Of a stretch of DNA of 64,000 bases, positions 1 to 15,600 are shown piece after piece. Each line of letters starts with the position of its first letter. The first letter of the stretch is position 1. The DNA is from Phallusia mammillata (Eukaryota; Chordata; Ascidiacea; Phlebobranchia; Ascidiidae), in contig QLIY01000637.1 of assembly GCA_003260075.1 (NCBI GenBank), positions 32,676-96,675 of the forward strand, given 5' to 3'. The position numbers and the translations under genes were made by a program. Below the pieces are notes generated by a model that was not told the origin of the DNA, did not search any database, and worked only from the letters and a program-made list of their open reading frames with translations.

Positions 1-1936
1 TATACTGTATTACAAGGTATTTGAGCAACAAAACAAGATGCAAAAACAAGGAAGCTTACGTCGACTGATTTCTGCTTTGCATTTGGTTCCTAAACGCTTC
101 TTGGGTGGCTAAAATAAACTCAACCGATCGATGTGGCGTCATCAAGGTCCCTGGTGATGTCATTATCTGTGACGTGGGCTTCGTGGAAGACAGGACGATT
201 CGAAGTTTACGCTTAGCGTCCCTCTTGAGTTCGGAATCGGATTTTTTAAAAGTTTCCACTTGTTTTCCTGTTTCGCCACTGGATGTTGCTCTCCAATCAC
301 CGACAAATGGGGCTGATGACGTTGATGATGCGCCCCGCGTTGCCGTGGTTACGGTGTCGTCACTGTGTGGTGATTGGGCAGTGGTGGCTGTTGAACCGCT
401 TAAACTGTGTGTGTATATATATTTAAAACCAATAAGTGAAAAGAAAACGAAGACATACTTTTGAGAATCGTTTAAATCCGATCCTGAAGCATCTGGGTTT
501 TCACCGTTAGTGGAAGATTGCTGACTCGACAAAGTAGAGACTTTTTTCATGTACTTCTGCATTATGTCGTCACCGGGAGCTGATTTCTTTAAAATTATTT
601 TGTTTTTTATGTTGTCAAACAGTTTTTTTAGAAAGCTGAAGCAAGTCCATTTGAATCAAAAAAGAAGTTTACAACAATTTCACGTTAACACGGAACGTCT
701 GAACACATATGTGATGTAATACAAAAAATAGCCACACTTTTTGTTGATTGGATTCCAGTAAGTTGTGTAACAAAACTTGCCACAGAGAAAAAATTTCAAA
801 ATCCTTGCAACTCAACGTATGTTTCGGTCGTTCCTCTAGATGTCGAATATTCAAGTGCCAGCCAGGTTTAGCCCACTGGCTTTAAAACCGTTGGCCACAA
901 AGGTAGATTAGGTGGGTCTCCAGATTATTTAACATGTACTGATTTATGATAGTGATGTTGCATTCTAATATGTTTTTATTCTGGCAAAAAAAACGCTTTT
1001 GACCATACAGTTATCAATATTTTCAGTTTGTGTTCAGGTAAAAAACAGTACTGGAGAAGTTATAAGCCACAGATAAAAAAAAGTTTGGAAGCGGCTAGTT
1101 TACCCCATTCCAGCCACTAAGTAACACCAAACTGCTTTAACCATTACCTGTTCGGTTTCTTGCTTGACCGGTGCTGGCGAAGACTCCTCCAAGGAGTTGT
1201 TAGCTGTAAAAAACAGCATGTTATATTGAAGAATAATGGAAGTTTTCAACCATCTCAGAAAATATTGTAAATGAAAAATATATCCTATTTCGTTACTTTT
1301 GCAAATATTATAACGATTGAAAATGACGTTATAAGAACATAAATACTAAGCCCGCCAAATTAAAAAAATGTTTTTGCCAAACACTTACACGAAAAGGATT
1401 CAAAACTCCCGACTTTAGGGATTGCCCCGGCTACATCGTTGCCCCCTGCACCGGCGCTGTTGTATTTGAAAGGAACTTTTCGTTTTCCGAAGGTCAGCCT
1501 GTTCCCTTTCCACCATGACTTCTTACGATCAACTCTGCCGCCGCTCCTTGAAACCAGCTCATGTGGTTCCTGAACAAGATCAACAGGTTATGGGTTCGAT
1601 TCCCAATGTACACATGGGGCACATATACACACCCAAGCACTAACTTTGGAACAAAGATCACGCACGTTATAGCGCAGTAATTAGAAGGCTAATCGATTTG
1701 TTAAGTCCATGCTATAATGATGTCATCAAAAATTACATCATATAATGACGTCATTAAAGCTTGCTTATTGGCGTAAGACTTATTGGCGTCAACATAGCTT
1801 GTAACATTGCAAAACGAAAGGTAACTTCCGACAACTTACGAAGTCGGCTGAAACAGATCTTGCTAGGTTCGGTGAGTGGGGGTTCTTGGGGCGGCTTTCG
1901 GGGGGAGGATGGGGTCTTGTTTCACTTCGACGTGTC

Positions 1937-1976
<40 letters not shown>

Positions 1977-3914
1977 GACGACTCTATCACAACATCTAAG
2001 GGTCAATTTAAAGAAACGAAGCGAGGCAATTCATTATGCGGGGTCAGTGTACATTAAAACCAGAAGGTAAACGATTTTGCATTAGAGTGCGTTTATTTAC
2101 CTGTCGAATTCTCTGTAAGAGTGTTGGTTGAAGCTGTTAAATTGTAATCGTTGTTTGAAGTTTGATCAGCTGACTGCTTTTTGGTGACCTCTGTTGACAG
2201 AAAGATTAACAGTTTTATTGCAGTGGATTAAAAACTTTCATAAACAGATTTTCATAAACCATCTTTATAATGTAGGTACTGGCATTATACGTTTGGGCAT
2301 TCCTTAAGCTGTAGTATATTTTACAAGCCTCAGAATGTAAGTTATAAAATAGAGTAGTGTTGCTCAATCTTTCTTGGCATACGCCACCCGTCTGGACAAA
2401 ACTAACAATTTTCGACACCGGAATAAATGCTAAATTATGCTGTTAAATTTAATGAAATGCAGTAAAAACTAAATATTAATCATCCAACCACAATGACAAA
2501 AGGGAAAAAAAAATTTCAAGAGTGCTTGGCGACACCCCTAAAATGCCGCCCTGCGGATGGAAACCATCAATACAGACCACAAAACTGGTTTTAAAAATTG
2601 TTGGTATTTACTGGTTTGCTGTTGGTGGTAACGTTAACCAAATAAGGCCATCACGACTTATAAACATGTATTTAAGTTAGTAACCACATATATATTGTTG
2701 GGGGGGATAAATCTACTGCTTTGAAAGAATGTTGTTATGAAGCTACGTAGTGATGCGAAACTATAACCAACCTTTGGATTGGCCGTTGGTGGATTCTGCC
2801 TGTGATGAAAGGGGGTCAAAAACATCGAGAACTTCCTGGCTGATTCCATTACCGCTTGTTTTAACGGGAAGAAAAGCTGACGAAGGATCATGATTCACCA
2901 TTGATGATGGCGAAGCAGCAGAATCACCTTGTTCTAATCCATTGACCTTCAGAGACGGATTTGACCTTGCTTCATCAGAGGTCTTTTCATCCCAGGCATA
3001 TACAGTTTGGCTTGCGGAGTTGGGAGAATTTTTGTCAGTTGCTAAAGATGGCTTATTGTGTTTCTTGTAGGGACTTCTTTTTATGGTGTTAATGTGCTCA
3101 TCAAAGTCCATTACAGGCAGTCTAGTTGACACCGGACTATCACTGGTGTCTTCATTTTGTTCTGGAATATTCCAAGCTACAGTTTTCTCGCTTGATGGCT
3201 CAGTGATTTTGACAACTTTTTCGTCCTTTTTAGTTTTGGAATCGGATTCGTTTCGTTTGGACATCACCATGGGAACCGGAGATTGGTTCACGTTTTCCTG
3301 TAAACCACAGAAAATAGCGATTTGTTGCAAGATGTACATATTGCTTAACAAAAAATTGACATAAAATATCACATGAACTCCTTTGTGAAAACACCCTTGG
3401 AGTTATATAGTAGATATAATACCAAAATGTACATGGAGAAAACATATTTAAAACTTTCAAGCTAGTAAGTTGATGAAAGTCAGGTACATTGTGCGTTTCT
3501 GTTGTCTAAACCATGGCTTCTCAAACTGTGGGTCCAATTGGGGTCGCGTAATATAATTTTGGGGTCGCAAAACATTATGGGTTATTATGTCAGTCAAAAT
3601 AATTGGTATACGTGCGTAAATTTATTGTTTAAACATCATTCCCGTGTATTCAAACTGCTCTAAACACATTTTGTAGAACTTAATAGAATATTATTACCAA
3701 CCTGGTAGCCATATGCGCCAGACTTTTTTATGTCTATTGTGTGCAAACAATGCGAAAAAGAAGATACCACAAGCGTCACAATATAGATTATGACGTCATA
3801 AAAACTAAGAATGTCAATCTGTTTATCAAGTTAGAAATTAATTTAGGCTTTCAGGCGCCATTAGATGGTATATATATATAAAATATAAGTATTTCTTTAC
3901 ATCATACCCATCAA

Positions 3915-3989
<75 letters not shown>

Positions 3990-6900
3990 CTAAACAACTC
4001 TTTATGAAAATCACTAAAAATTAACAATTTTTCACCAACAAAATACAGTTTCTGAGACTGAACAAAGAGATAAAAACACGTGTATCAGCAAACACGTGTA
4101 TCAGCAAACACGTCACAAAGATGACGTCACAATCAACAAAGTCATGTCACAATCAACAAAAACCTGGTATCTTGGAGATGAAGAGTGGGGTCGAGATCTG
4201 TCGTTCACTTCACTACTGTTTGAACTTCCACCTCCATGACTGCTTTCAGCCGACCCTCCCTCTCTGTTCAGGAGATCTTCTGCATCGGGGCTGATGCTGC
4301 TCGGGCCTTTGAATCCCGACCAATGTTGATGTTCTTCTGCCGCTAAAAATTAAAAAATTGAAACATAACAAATCTTTTTAATAAAAACTAGAAAAGTGGC
4401 TTTCTGATGTACTTCCATTTTATATATTCGATACGATATTTACCAATTTACTATACTATACACAATTTTATCTACATATATGATTGTTTTTGCAGGCAAA
4501 AACGAATGGGTCCCCACACACGTATTTACGGTAAACCTATGTTGCGGTTATTTTTAGATTCTTAAGGACAAATTTTTCATAAAGCATTAACTTAACTTAA
4601 AAAGTTTTTGTCCGTACTCTTTTTGCATTATTATTGTCATATAATTACAAAAAATCAGTAAAAAAAGAAAGGGGAAAATACTTTCAATTTAATCTCTTGC
4701 TTTGACCTTGATATTGTGGTTCAAGTTCAGTTTTTAAACACAAGTTTTCCTAGAAAGCCTTAACTGTTATATTAGACACTATATATAAAAAGTCGTTTGC
4801 TAGAAAGGTATACAAAACAACTTGTTTTCCTTTAGTGACCCGTTGTTATGCAACGGCCAAGCTGACAACGAGAATTTAAAGACCATTTATCTCGGCGTTC
4901 GAAAAAGTTAAGTTTATTTTTTCATATTTATGTTGATCAAAGACGTTTTTTGCCTGACATAAACGAACCGAAGTACGTTTATCGAGTTTAAATTACGTCT
5001 TAGGTGTAAAACCTTCGCCAAAACTGAAAATGCGCGTGATAACTCAAAAAGACATTGCTGCGCAAAAACAGATGATTTCTAATCACCCAAACGACTGTCT
5101 CGTAAAACGTCTGTCCGGACGTGCCCTACCGCCCTGCCGCCTTATTCGTGAACCAGTTAATTCCTCCCTTGGGACTTATATCTGACATTCTGACTGATAG
5201 CGTACACATATTATGGGTTGTAAAGGTAACTGGCAAAATTTTAAATACTAAACGAATACCCTGCTTAAACAATTGTTAAATTTTTTAAATATTTCTGCAC
5301 CATAGGGCTTGTATATCTGGCCTAAAACTAAAACCGATTATTTCGGGGTTTAAAGGGTGAAAAATGGGTGAATCCGAAAAAAAGATATAAATTCTTTAAA
5401 AAATCTTACATTGCACCAAACAACAAAGCATGAAACTCCTAGATGATGTACTTTAGTCGGTACAGCCGTTTTGACATTTTTACGTTTTGGGGGCCTGCGG
5501 GTGAACCACTGGGTCATTCGGGGTCAAACTTCAGGAGGATCAAATTTGGATTAATATGTAACATCTGTCCAAATTTCAATAAATTTGGAGCAATCTTTCT
5601 TGACCAAACGCGTTTAACAAACCAGCGTTAGACAGAAAAAAGAAAAAAAAATACGGACAAAAACAATATGTGTCCCCTTCATAGAAGGGGACCCATAATA
5701 ATTAAATAATGTAAAGGTATTTTATGGCTTATAGAAAATCTTTCATCAATTACTTCAACCAATGTTAAGATGTGTCCAAAAATATACAGTTTTTACTTTA
5801 GGTAAATAGAACAATTGGTGTGTTGAATTTACAGAGTTTTTTTGTTCATATTTTGTCTTTAATTTGATCCATCCTAAATGCAACCATGAGCACAAACGTA
5901 TTAGCACATTACTATTTTTTGTTTACGTTTTGCTTGAGTGTTGTCAGACATAGCAGATACTCCACTGAACCCTGAGGCTGCGCTGAGACTAGGCGTGCTG
6001 GCACGTGATCGGTTGTCCTCCATTGCGTCCTCCGCTTGCTGCATAGCAAACAAACAGCGATTATATCAAACTTACAGGCAAATTGAAAGGATGTAGAGCA
6101 AGATCTTATACACAAAACCGTCAAAAAATACTTCCAAATATATCATAGCTTTACTGAAGTTTTTTGAGAAATAACTTTTACAAGTAAGAATTGCAAAAGC
6201 AATCAAGCAATAGTTATCTTATCATCTTAGGTCTTAGCAGATTGGTCATCTATTACATAAACACGTTTAGTTCTACTTACAGTTTGAACCGACTCTGATT
6301 CCAATTCTTGTAGTCTCACATCAGACTGAATATCAGGTGGCTCGCTGTCGCTAGGCAACACCTCCACACTCCATACGTCACTGCGCGAGTCCTCGTCACG
6401 TGTTAACGCCAGAAACGAACCAATCGACATTGATGGGCTCCTAGATTGAAAAAAATCGAGGACATACAAATTATCCATATTCTGATGTAACATGGCCAAA
6501 AATATCTCACAAGACCACAGAATTATGGTGTCATTACGCACAAATTATAATTTATTTCAAAATTTATATAATTTTATTTTATATTCAAAAATAATTATAA
6601 TTGTGATAATATTATCACACGATTAGAAGAATATCTCACATTAGGGGTCCGCATACCGTTTTGAGGACAATCCCAAAAAGTGGTAAACCCTATGATTAAA
6701 ATAAACTATGTTGTTAGAAACGAGTATTGGTAACAACAGTATAAGCAAAAAACATATTGTCTTCATGCATAATGAGTCCATAATGTTAAGAAAACATGAC
6801 TTAAATGTATTGATATATCTACACATTTGGATTTTTGCGACCAAAAGTGGATTGTCTTGAGTCTTGACCCACTATTTGTGGACCCCTGGCTTAACCGGAA

Positions 6901-9543
6901 ACAAATTGCCAATACAGTGGCATAAACATCTTCATGCATTTCCCCCAACATTTCGACCAAACTATCATCTGGCAAAAACTGTTAAAAAATGTCAATAGTT
7001 TTGCCTTGAAATTTTGGTAAAACAACCAATTTGACAACATGAATTACCTGATATGTTCCACTGGGTCTTCTGCAATTTCGCGAAGCCTTTCAGATTGTGA
7101 TTCTTGTTCTGCTGGAGGTTCCGAGTCACTAGCATATACATCAACACTCCATGTTTCACTCTTTGTGTCAGCTGTACCCGGTTGATTCTGGTCGTCCCTG
7201 CGGGGTCCAGGCATCCCAGAGTCGGCAAAACGAACACCAAGTTCCTGGCGTATCTCAAATTTGCGCATCTTGTCCTCAATACTTTCTCTACAAATGGAAC
7301 ACAGGACTCTTGGAAATTGAACAAGCTTGAAGGCTGTTGATAAAGTTTGTTACAAGTCTGTTCTGAGTTTCAGGCAGTGTTTTTCAATCCTGGGTCAGCA
7401 TAAATTTTCATAGCTCTTTGAAAAATAAGTCCAAATTACAATATATAAGCAAAATCTTTAATATGCCATAAGTTCACAGTTGTAACAGAAACAGTAACAA
7501 TAACATCAGCGATCCGCTTCGATTTTACATAGGACAGGCCTATTGCGTTATACTGAACCAGCCTGTCACCAAGCATTGTCACATAAGCGGAAAGGATTCG
7601 GAATATTCACCAACAGCCATACTTTGACCATTACCATTGTCTCCAGTACAAACTATTTCAAGCCCTTATACCTTGCTGTAGGAAGTTTTCTGCTGAGTGC
7701 CTTGAGTGCTTCATCATTATTAACATGAGTAACACTTTCCTGGTCACCACCTTCCTCTTCATCATCATCTTCATCCTACATCAAACGACAGTTTTTTTAC
7801 TTTTTGTCTCAATTGGGTTAACCACTGGGTCAAATGGGTTCAAAGGTTACAAATATAGCAATGGTCTTAAACCTTTCTTCCGAAATACCCCGTTTTGGGG
7901 GCTCTAAAATCATCCTCTATAACAGAAAATTCAAATTCAATCAGATTTACTCAGGAACATGAAAGCTTTAGTTAAAATTAAAACTTAATTCAATTTTTAC
8001 AAATTAATTGCTACAAAAAGAAAGTTTGTTACATCACAGACTAGATAACACTATGCATGCAAAAACAATCACCCTATTTGGGTTGAAAACAAAAGGGTAT
8101 TACCCGACAGAGGAGACTTTTATACAGTTCACATAAATTTACATAAGTTTACCAAAACCCTGGTTTATAGGATACAAGATACCTATATGTAATTCTTGAA
8201 CAATAATGGAAGAAAATGACCAATTTACCTGGTTGCCATGGGAACTACCAGCATGGATGCTGCTACCATCATCAGGAGGAACACTTTCAGTTTGATCAAG
8301 ATCCATAGATGATGATCCAGAAGTTCTTGAAATCCCATCTTCTGTTCGGAGTTCCTCACCAGGTTCACTAAGATCAGATGCTAAACGAAAAAGAAATCAT
8401 CAACCCATGACATAAAACAATTGCAGGATTATTCAGATGTTATTTTTGTTTGTTTGCTGGGTATGCTATTAGGCTGACTGCCTTACTGAAGTTTTGATTG
8501 CCCTATACTTAATTTATGATTTGGGGAAATGTTTGTAGGGTTAGAAGGAGCTTTGGTCCAATCCTTTCAATGGGTTAAAGCTTTAAACTGTAATGTTTTT
8601 TTTTCAAATATGCATTAAATAGTGGATTGATTGGGTAAGTCTACTATTACGACATTGTAACACTAATGAAATAGAACAACATAGTAAACAGTTTATCTCA
8701 CCACCAGAGTAGAGGGAAAATCTTGAACGTTTTTCCAATCCTTCACCTTCATTTTCATCCAACTGACCATTTTCAGTGTTTCTAATATTTTGACGTTGCC
8801 GTGATGTTGCTTTGTGCATTTCCATCACCTGTATGACAATAACTTTTCGAAACATATCATACTTCAGTTTCATTGCTTGCTTGCCAACAAAAACATTTTG
8901 ATTGACTATATTACTGCACGTAAAAAACTCAGCACAAAAATAGTATAATTTTGCGCAATTAGTATAGTTTACAACAAGCATTTCAGTTAGGTTCAAAACA
9001 TAACTTTTTGTTGAACTCCAGAATCAACAATAAATTCTTTTTTAAATTGGTTGTTTCAATGATACATTCCATCAACTTGCTGGGTGATAAATCAGATTGA
9101 CATGTGACAATGCTGTATAATAAAAAATCCTCTACTCAAAACAAATGCCAAAGACAAACCTCAGTTTCTGTTAAGGTTCCAGGCATATCTTGTGCATTCT
9201 CTGTTAGAGATGGAAGTGAGATGATAAGAACAACTTCAGTTTGTTCAGCTAAATGTTGAGGGGTACTATCTGTTAAAATAAAATGAAGGGTTTTAAGAAA
9301 TTCACAATAAGTAACATTATAAAAATTTTAATTATGTAGAAAAAAATTAAAGTGGTAAACGAGGATATTTTAAATGCTTACCTCCAGAAGCACTTTCATC
9401 ATTGGTAAGATCAGAAGCACTATCAGCACGGCGAGGTGACTTGTTTTTTGCTGAAGATTAAAAAAACACTTGATAATTGTTCACAAAATTAACTACATAG
9501 ACTTAAAAATATTTAAAATAAAAAAATTGTTAATTAGAAATTA

Positions 9544-9641
<98 letters not shown>

Positions 9642-12600
9642 GGAACTGAACTCAAACAATCGAACGGGTTTGAGCTGTCTAACTCATTAAACCCAAACCG
9701 AACCGCAAATTACATTTTATTGAAAACCCGAACCTGAGTTGAACCTTGTATTTCAACTCTCGTTGAACCTGAACCGGACCGGTAAAAATGCAGCGTGGTA
9801 GAATTAAAAACCGCAAACTGGTCCAAACCAGGTAATTGTCAGAACCAGAACAACACTCGAAACCAAAGTACACATATTTAAAAACCTAAACTTAACCCGA
9901 ACCCCTAAAACAAAACAAAGTGAACCCAAACCGAACCCGAACCCATATGACAATCGTTTGACTTACTGGTTGCAAGTTTACACTAAGTTATTTGCAACAT
10001 GATGCCCTGTGATTAAAATCTCTTTGTTGAACTTATTCACCAAAACTGCAACAAGGGTTTTCAACCTTGATCTTTGAACATAAATAGAAAAAATACCTTT
10101 TGTGGCACGTTTACCAGCCTTGCGTTGTGGTGTAGAGTTGTTGTTTAACATTCCCATCAGGTCACCAGCCGAACCACCAGAGGACGTTAACTGACCATTG
10201 TTTTTATGTTGGGAACCTAAATAAATCAAATTTTTCATTCTCTCAACTTTAAATCAATTACCCACATTCTTACACAATTTTACAAACTTTTAAACAATTA
10301 TTGACCCAAAACAACAATTTTGATTAAAAGTACATGAAAACAAAAGGCCTTTTCATTATTAGTTGCCCTTTATACATATTGTCATTTTTTACATTTGTCT
10401 TGTTGTGCATAAAAATGTTATTGTGATGATCCGTTTGGTTTAATTGCACACCCTAATCTTAACAGCCATATTCCACTCTTACTAAAAAAGAGGGAAAATA
10501 ATTAATCCATTTGAACATTTATGACACTTTCCAGGTTATAACGGTGATCAAAACAATGTAGTGTGGTGGTAACAGCACTTAATGCACTACTTGAAGTTGT
10601 AAATAAAAAGGATATTTTCAAGTACTTCAATACTAACCATCATCTGATGTTGATGACACTGGTTGAGTTGCTGCTCGTACCATACAAGCTGGAGGCTGAC
10701 TCGGTAGGTGTGACAATATGTCAGCAAGTGAAGATTGGTCAACACCTCTCACATTCGATTGCTACAAGAGACAATATAAAGTAAGTGTTGTATTTGAAAA
10801 ATATTTAACTTTTCAATAAATGCACCATACTATAAACTCCACAAAGTTAAATCCCCTTTCTAAATTTTTTTTTATAAGAGTTCTTTGATCAAATGCACAT
10901 ATTAACTCACAGAAGCAATCAATTTTAGAGTTTTTTTCTTGTTTCACATCTATCTTACTAGTAGTGCAATACACATTTTTTCAAAAATGTCTTTTCAGTG
11001 AGGGTAAGTTTTAGATATTTTTCTCGAATTATGGACCAACACAAAAAACATAGGACACAACCATTTTTTTCCATTTCTGCTATGTTCACAATATGCTTTT
11101 ATGGCCAAACCTGTATATCACGAAGGAACTGGATTAACTGAGTGAGTTGAGAAGCAGTAAAAAAGACAGATGTTGAGGAGCTCCCAGGTTTCTGGGGGTC
11201 TTGACTCAACACTTCATCACAGTTTGAGTTAATCACAATGTCAATAAGTTGGTGCATGGGATCCTAGAAAAAAAACAAATTAAATTTTTCAAAAATAAAA
11301 AACTAGTAAGCATGTAGTTTTTTGAAAAAAATACAGTAAGAAAGGGTTAAAATGTGTTACATGTTTTTTGAAACAGAACTTTATTTGGACATGTTGGTCT
11401 GTGAGCCCCTTAATCAGTGAAAGTATCTACAAAATTTTTGTTTTGCAGGGATATACTGTCAGAAAACACACACTTTAGAAGTTTTGCTTAAACTGTAGGA
11501 CCAAACTCAAAACGTAAAGGCTTAAAATGTTTAGCAACGCCTCTGCATGGTCGCAACCTGCAATTTGGAAAGTTGAACACATTTTTCTTGCCCATAAAAG
11601 GTAACCAAACCACATTTTTAAGTTATCCTACATAAACTTACTCGATTTAATCGTGAATAAACAGGATCAGGCTGTTGGTTAGAACCATCCCAGTGAGCCA
11701 TGACCTGCAGAACCTGGTTGGAAAAATACAAAATATGAAAATGAACTTTTCAGCACCAACTGTTCCAAAACTTACCTGGGCTATCTGCATCAGATTAAAT
11801 CGTGTAATTTCACTGACAGGAACATCACCCGTTACTCCATATAGCTCAGGGTTCACGATGGTGGGACAAACAAAGTGTTGAAGCAGGAAGTCTGTGCAGA
11901 GTGCACGTGCCTCAGTTTGCGAAACTAAACCTGAATAAAAAAAGTTTTGATGTTTGGCACAAAAATAGTTTGTACACATTTGGGTTGAAATACCGAAACA
12001 TAACCCTTTGTAAATTGGCTTTAAAATGGTTACTTTTTTATTGCTTTGCTATGTTTTTGCTTTTTATAGCTGATAATACTTTTTTTATTGTTGATGAAAA
12101 AACCTTTACAACCCCCAGGAAAACGGCAACTGTCCCCTAAGCGGTTACAACCCATAGCTTGAAAACCACTGGTCAACATCAACAATAAAGTTCTTTCATG
12201 TTCAGTCTTACCTGAATCCTTAACAATATTATAAGCACGAGTGATTATCCAACCAAGGCTTGTAGGAAAACAACACATTGCAGAAAGCAAACTGTTGACA
12301 AATGAGGAACACTTGACAACAAGGTCTTGTTCTGTCTTGTTAATATGCTCCTTTAGTTTGTCCTAAAAACATGCCAAAGTGAAATTTTAATAGCAGGGCA
12401 CCGTAAAGAATGTATGTTTGCTTATTGTAAGTATGCTTATTGTAAATATAGAGAAACTGTAATGCTCAGGCAAAATGGCTTACAAAAGCCTTTACATCAT
12501 AAATCATCTGTTTCAGACAATATGCTGACACCACAATCAATTATGTTAAGCTGCCAGTCATACTTCTAATACTTCCTTAAAACATATTGTTGGATTAAGG

Positions 12601-15600
12601 ATAATATCAATTAGGGAATTATATAATGCAGTACTGCATAGCAAAGCTGAAAACATACAACTAATAAGTTGCAATTATCACCATTCAATATATGAAAATA
12701 TACATATATGTGAATACTGAACAAACTGTATGTATACATATAAATATATATATGCACTAGAGACAATGACACTTACACCTAAGAATAACACTTGCTCTAA
12801 ATAAAACTCAACGTAGATATATTACACATTTTAGAAACCCCAAAGTGTGTCATAATTTGCATAGCAATTAAAATATTGCTTTATTATCAAGAGCAACATT
12901 TTCAGTGAACAAGAGGTAGTTTATATATATACTTCATTAAAAATATAAACAAGTATATATGTTTTCATTTAGTAACAATGACCGATTTTATCACACCGCT
13001 GTCTGTACACTGGATATATTAACTGAAGTCAAAAATAAACTTGTTTGGAGAAAAAGACAGGAAAATACCATTTCAAAATGGTATGACACATCAACAAACA
13101 ATTAGCCCCAAGGCAATGTTAAGGGGGGGGGGTTTGACAAAAACAATATGTGTTCAGGGAAGGGGACCCATAATTACTTAACACACTTTAAGACAGGCTA
13201 ATACACATGAGTCAGTAGTCATAAATAAAGCTTGCTTTGAAATTGTAACATTCTGCTTTGTCAATTATAAGTTGCACATGAGCTTTGCAATTTTTACTCT
13301 TGTGTGTTTTGTTGTAAGATATAGTATTTTAGAACTCTAGAAAATTTATTTTTGGAATCATTCCCAATTGCATTGGGGATTCTTGTAACAATTTCCATCT
13401 TTTATATTGTATACCACAAGTTTGAAACATTTTTTTACAGGGTATAACCTGTTAGCTATCTTATTTTACCAAACATATTTCGCTACAGACACTAATGATG
13501 TTTTTTTAGTGAAATACATTTGTCTATGATAAGAAAGCTAACAGATTGTAATCTGGAAATAAATGTTTCCAAACTTATAGATTTCAGAATTATGACTTTT
13601 TCAGAAAAATATGTGATGTCACTTTGAAAATGTGGGCATTACTTTAAACGTGGGGTCATCTTGTTGCCCAAACCTCTTCTCAACTTCGTGGGCAGTCAGC
13701 CTTGTAAGAATCTTTGACTGGTTAGTTTCCAAAAATAACTCGTCATCCATTAAAACCTGGAAAACAGAATTGTACGTGCCAATACCGTATTGTAATCTTA
13801 CATTAATTTATATCAAAATTTACATTTGTATTTGTGACAAAAGTAGTGTATGAGCATTCAATTTAAACTTTGAACATATTTTTAACTCTAAATACTGATT
13901 TATCATTTCCATATTAGTACACAATAAAGGTAAAAGACCTCCTTGGAATATGTTTAACAATAGTATGTATCGAAGCCCAGTTGAATGAAAGTTATCAATA
14001 TGTTTGAGATTTTCTTTGTAATAACCTTACCTCCATAATAGGTTGGTGCAATGCTGATGTTAGAAAAAGCTTTCCAGCAGTCAGTGACTCAACGAAAAGA
14101 CTGTAAAACGAGAAATATTGGTCTGTGTTTTTTCAAACCTGGGTGTAAACACTGAATTCCTACGTCAATTTTCAAAATGCATTATTTAAAAGAACACCCA
14201 AACAATATTCGGAGTGACGGTTTGTACATGTGTACCAGGTAAAGCTATTTTGCTGCAAATACAGTAATGTACTATTTTACTTAAATAAGCAAAGTTTCAT
14301 TATAAGATGTGATTTCATAAAAGTGGTTTTTCATCCATGAATTGATTCCTGGTTTATTTTGAACATAAACTTTCCCCTTATGAAAATAAAAGTCATTGTT
14401 GTCTACGGTGTGTTTAAAACACAAATGACTCATAAATGGATACAGCCTATTACGGTGATATCCCTTTTTCCGAATGAATGGCAGTTTTTTTTAGTTTGCA
14501 AACCAAACATGTGACAAATTTGGTCAGTGCCAAACTTTGTTACAAAACACCGTTGCTTTTTAATGCAAAGATTCCTTGCTTCTAACTTCTAAAACCACAG
14601 TAAAAACCATCCAAAGTTCAATGTACCCACAATTTACAGTTTGGAAAAAATAGTGGATAAGTTTACATAAGTGCTTAACTAACAAATGGGGTAAAAATAT
14701 TTTTAAAAAAGTTAAAAAAACAAAGTTTTTCCTGAAAAGTTAATGAGATGCAAGCTTAAACAATGACAGAACAACCAAGAGAATGGAGAACATAAAATCA
14801 TTAGACAAGTTAATCAATAGGTCAGATGGGTGCAAGCATTCCAGACAATCAAGAATATTAAGCAAATTGAAACAAAGGGTTTGGCTTGGTATTATGGTCT
14901 CATATATTTAAGGGTTTGCAAGTATAAAACAGTCATTAAAACAATGGCAAAATGCCAAAATAATAATATATTTTAAGTTTTCAAGAATATATCAACTACT
15001 ATACAAAAATAAATCATTTTTCTATCAAGTGCATTGCTTGAAAACATTTTGTTATAAAACAAAGTTACACAAAAAAGCAAACCAACTAAGCTACAATGGT
15101 GTATAAACAATGTCTCTCTGCCTCTTTAGGTCTTAAACGTTTTTTGCCTCACAATAACCATTCATGGATGTGTAATATTGAAATTAAGTTTGAAACATTT
15201 TTCGTAAGTTGTGAGGTGGCCACAAAGAAACAAAGAAACCTGTCAAGACTCACTTTAGTTTGTGAATTCAAGAGTGGAAAAAGTGTACACATAACATCAA
15301 AACATTATACCACATACCGAAAGACAACACAGAAAGCACAGCTGCCTTTCTGCAACAGACGACGAGGTTGTTCCTCATTTGCAAGTTGTAGCAGCATCAG
15401 GGTTTCCATCAACTAACAGCAAAACACAAGATAAAAATTCAGAACTTTGTTATAATATTAATTAAATCCATGCAATGCAGCATACCTCCAACAAATACTT
15501 GTGGTTGTCAGTAACAAAGTTGTTGCCATAACAACATAGCACAATAGTACGGGCAACGTCGGTGGTCGCTTCCAGACCAAGCTTGTCACCATATGCAAGA

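Noticed and set aside
1591-1603. A tRNA gene, from the B-box-like GGGTTCGATTCCC
   Set aside because: No acceptor stem or anticodon arm can be folded; at most a SINE remnant.
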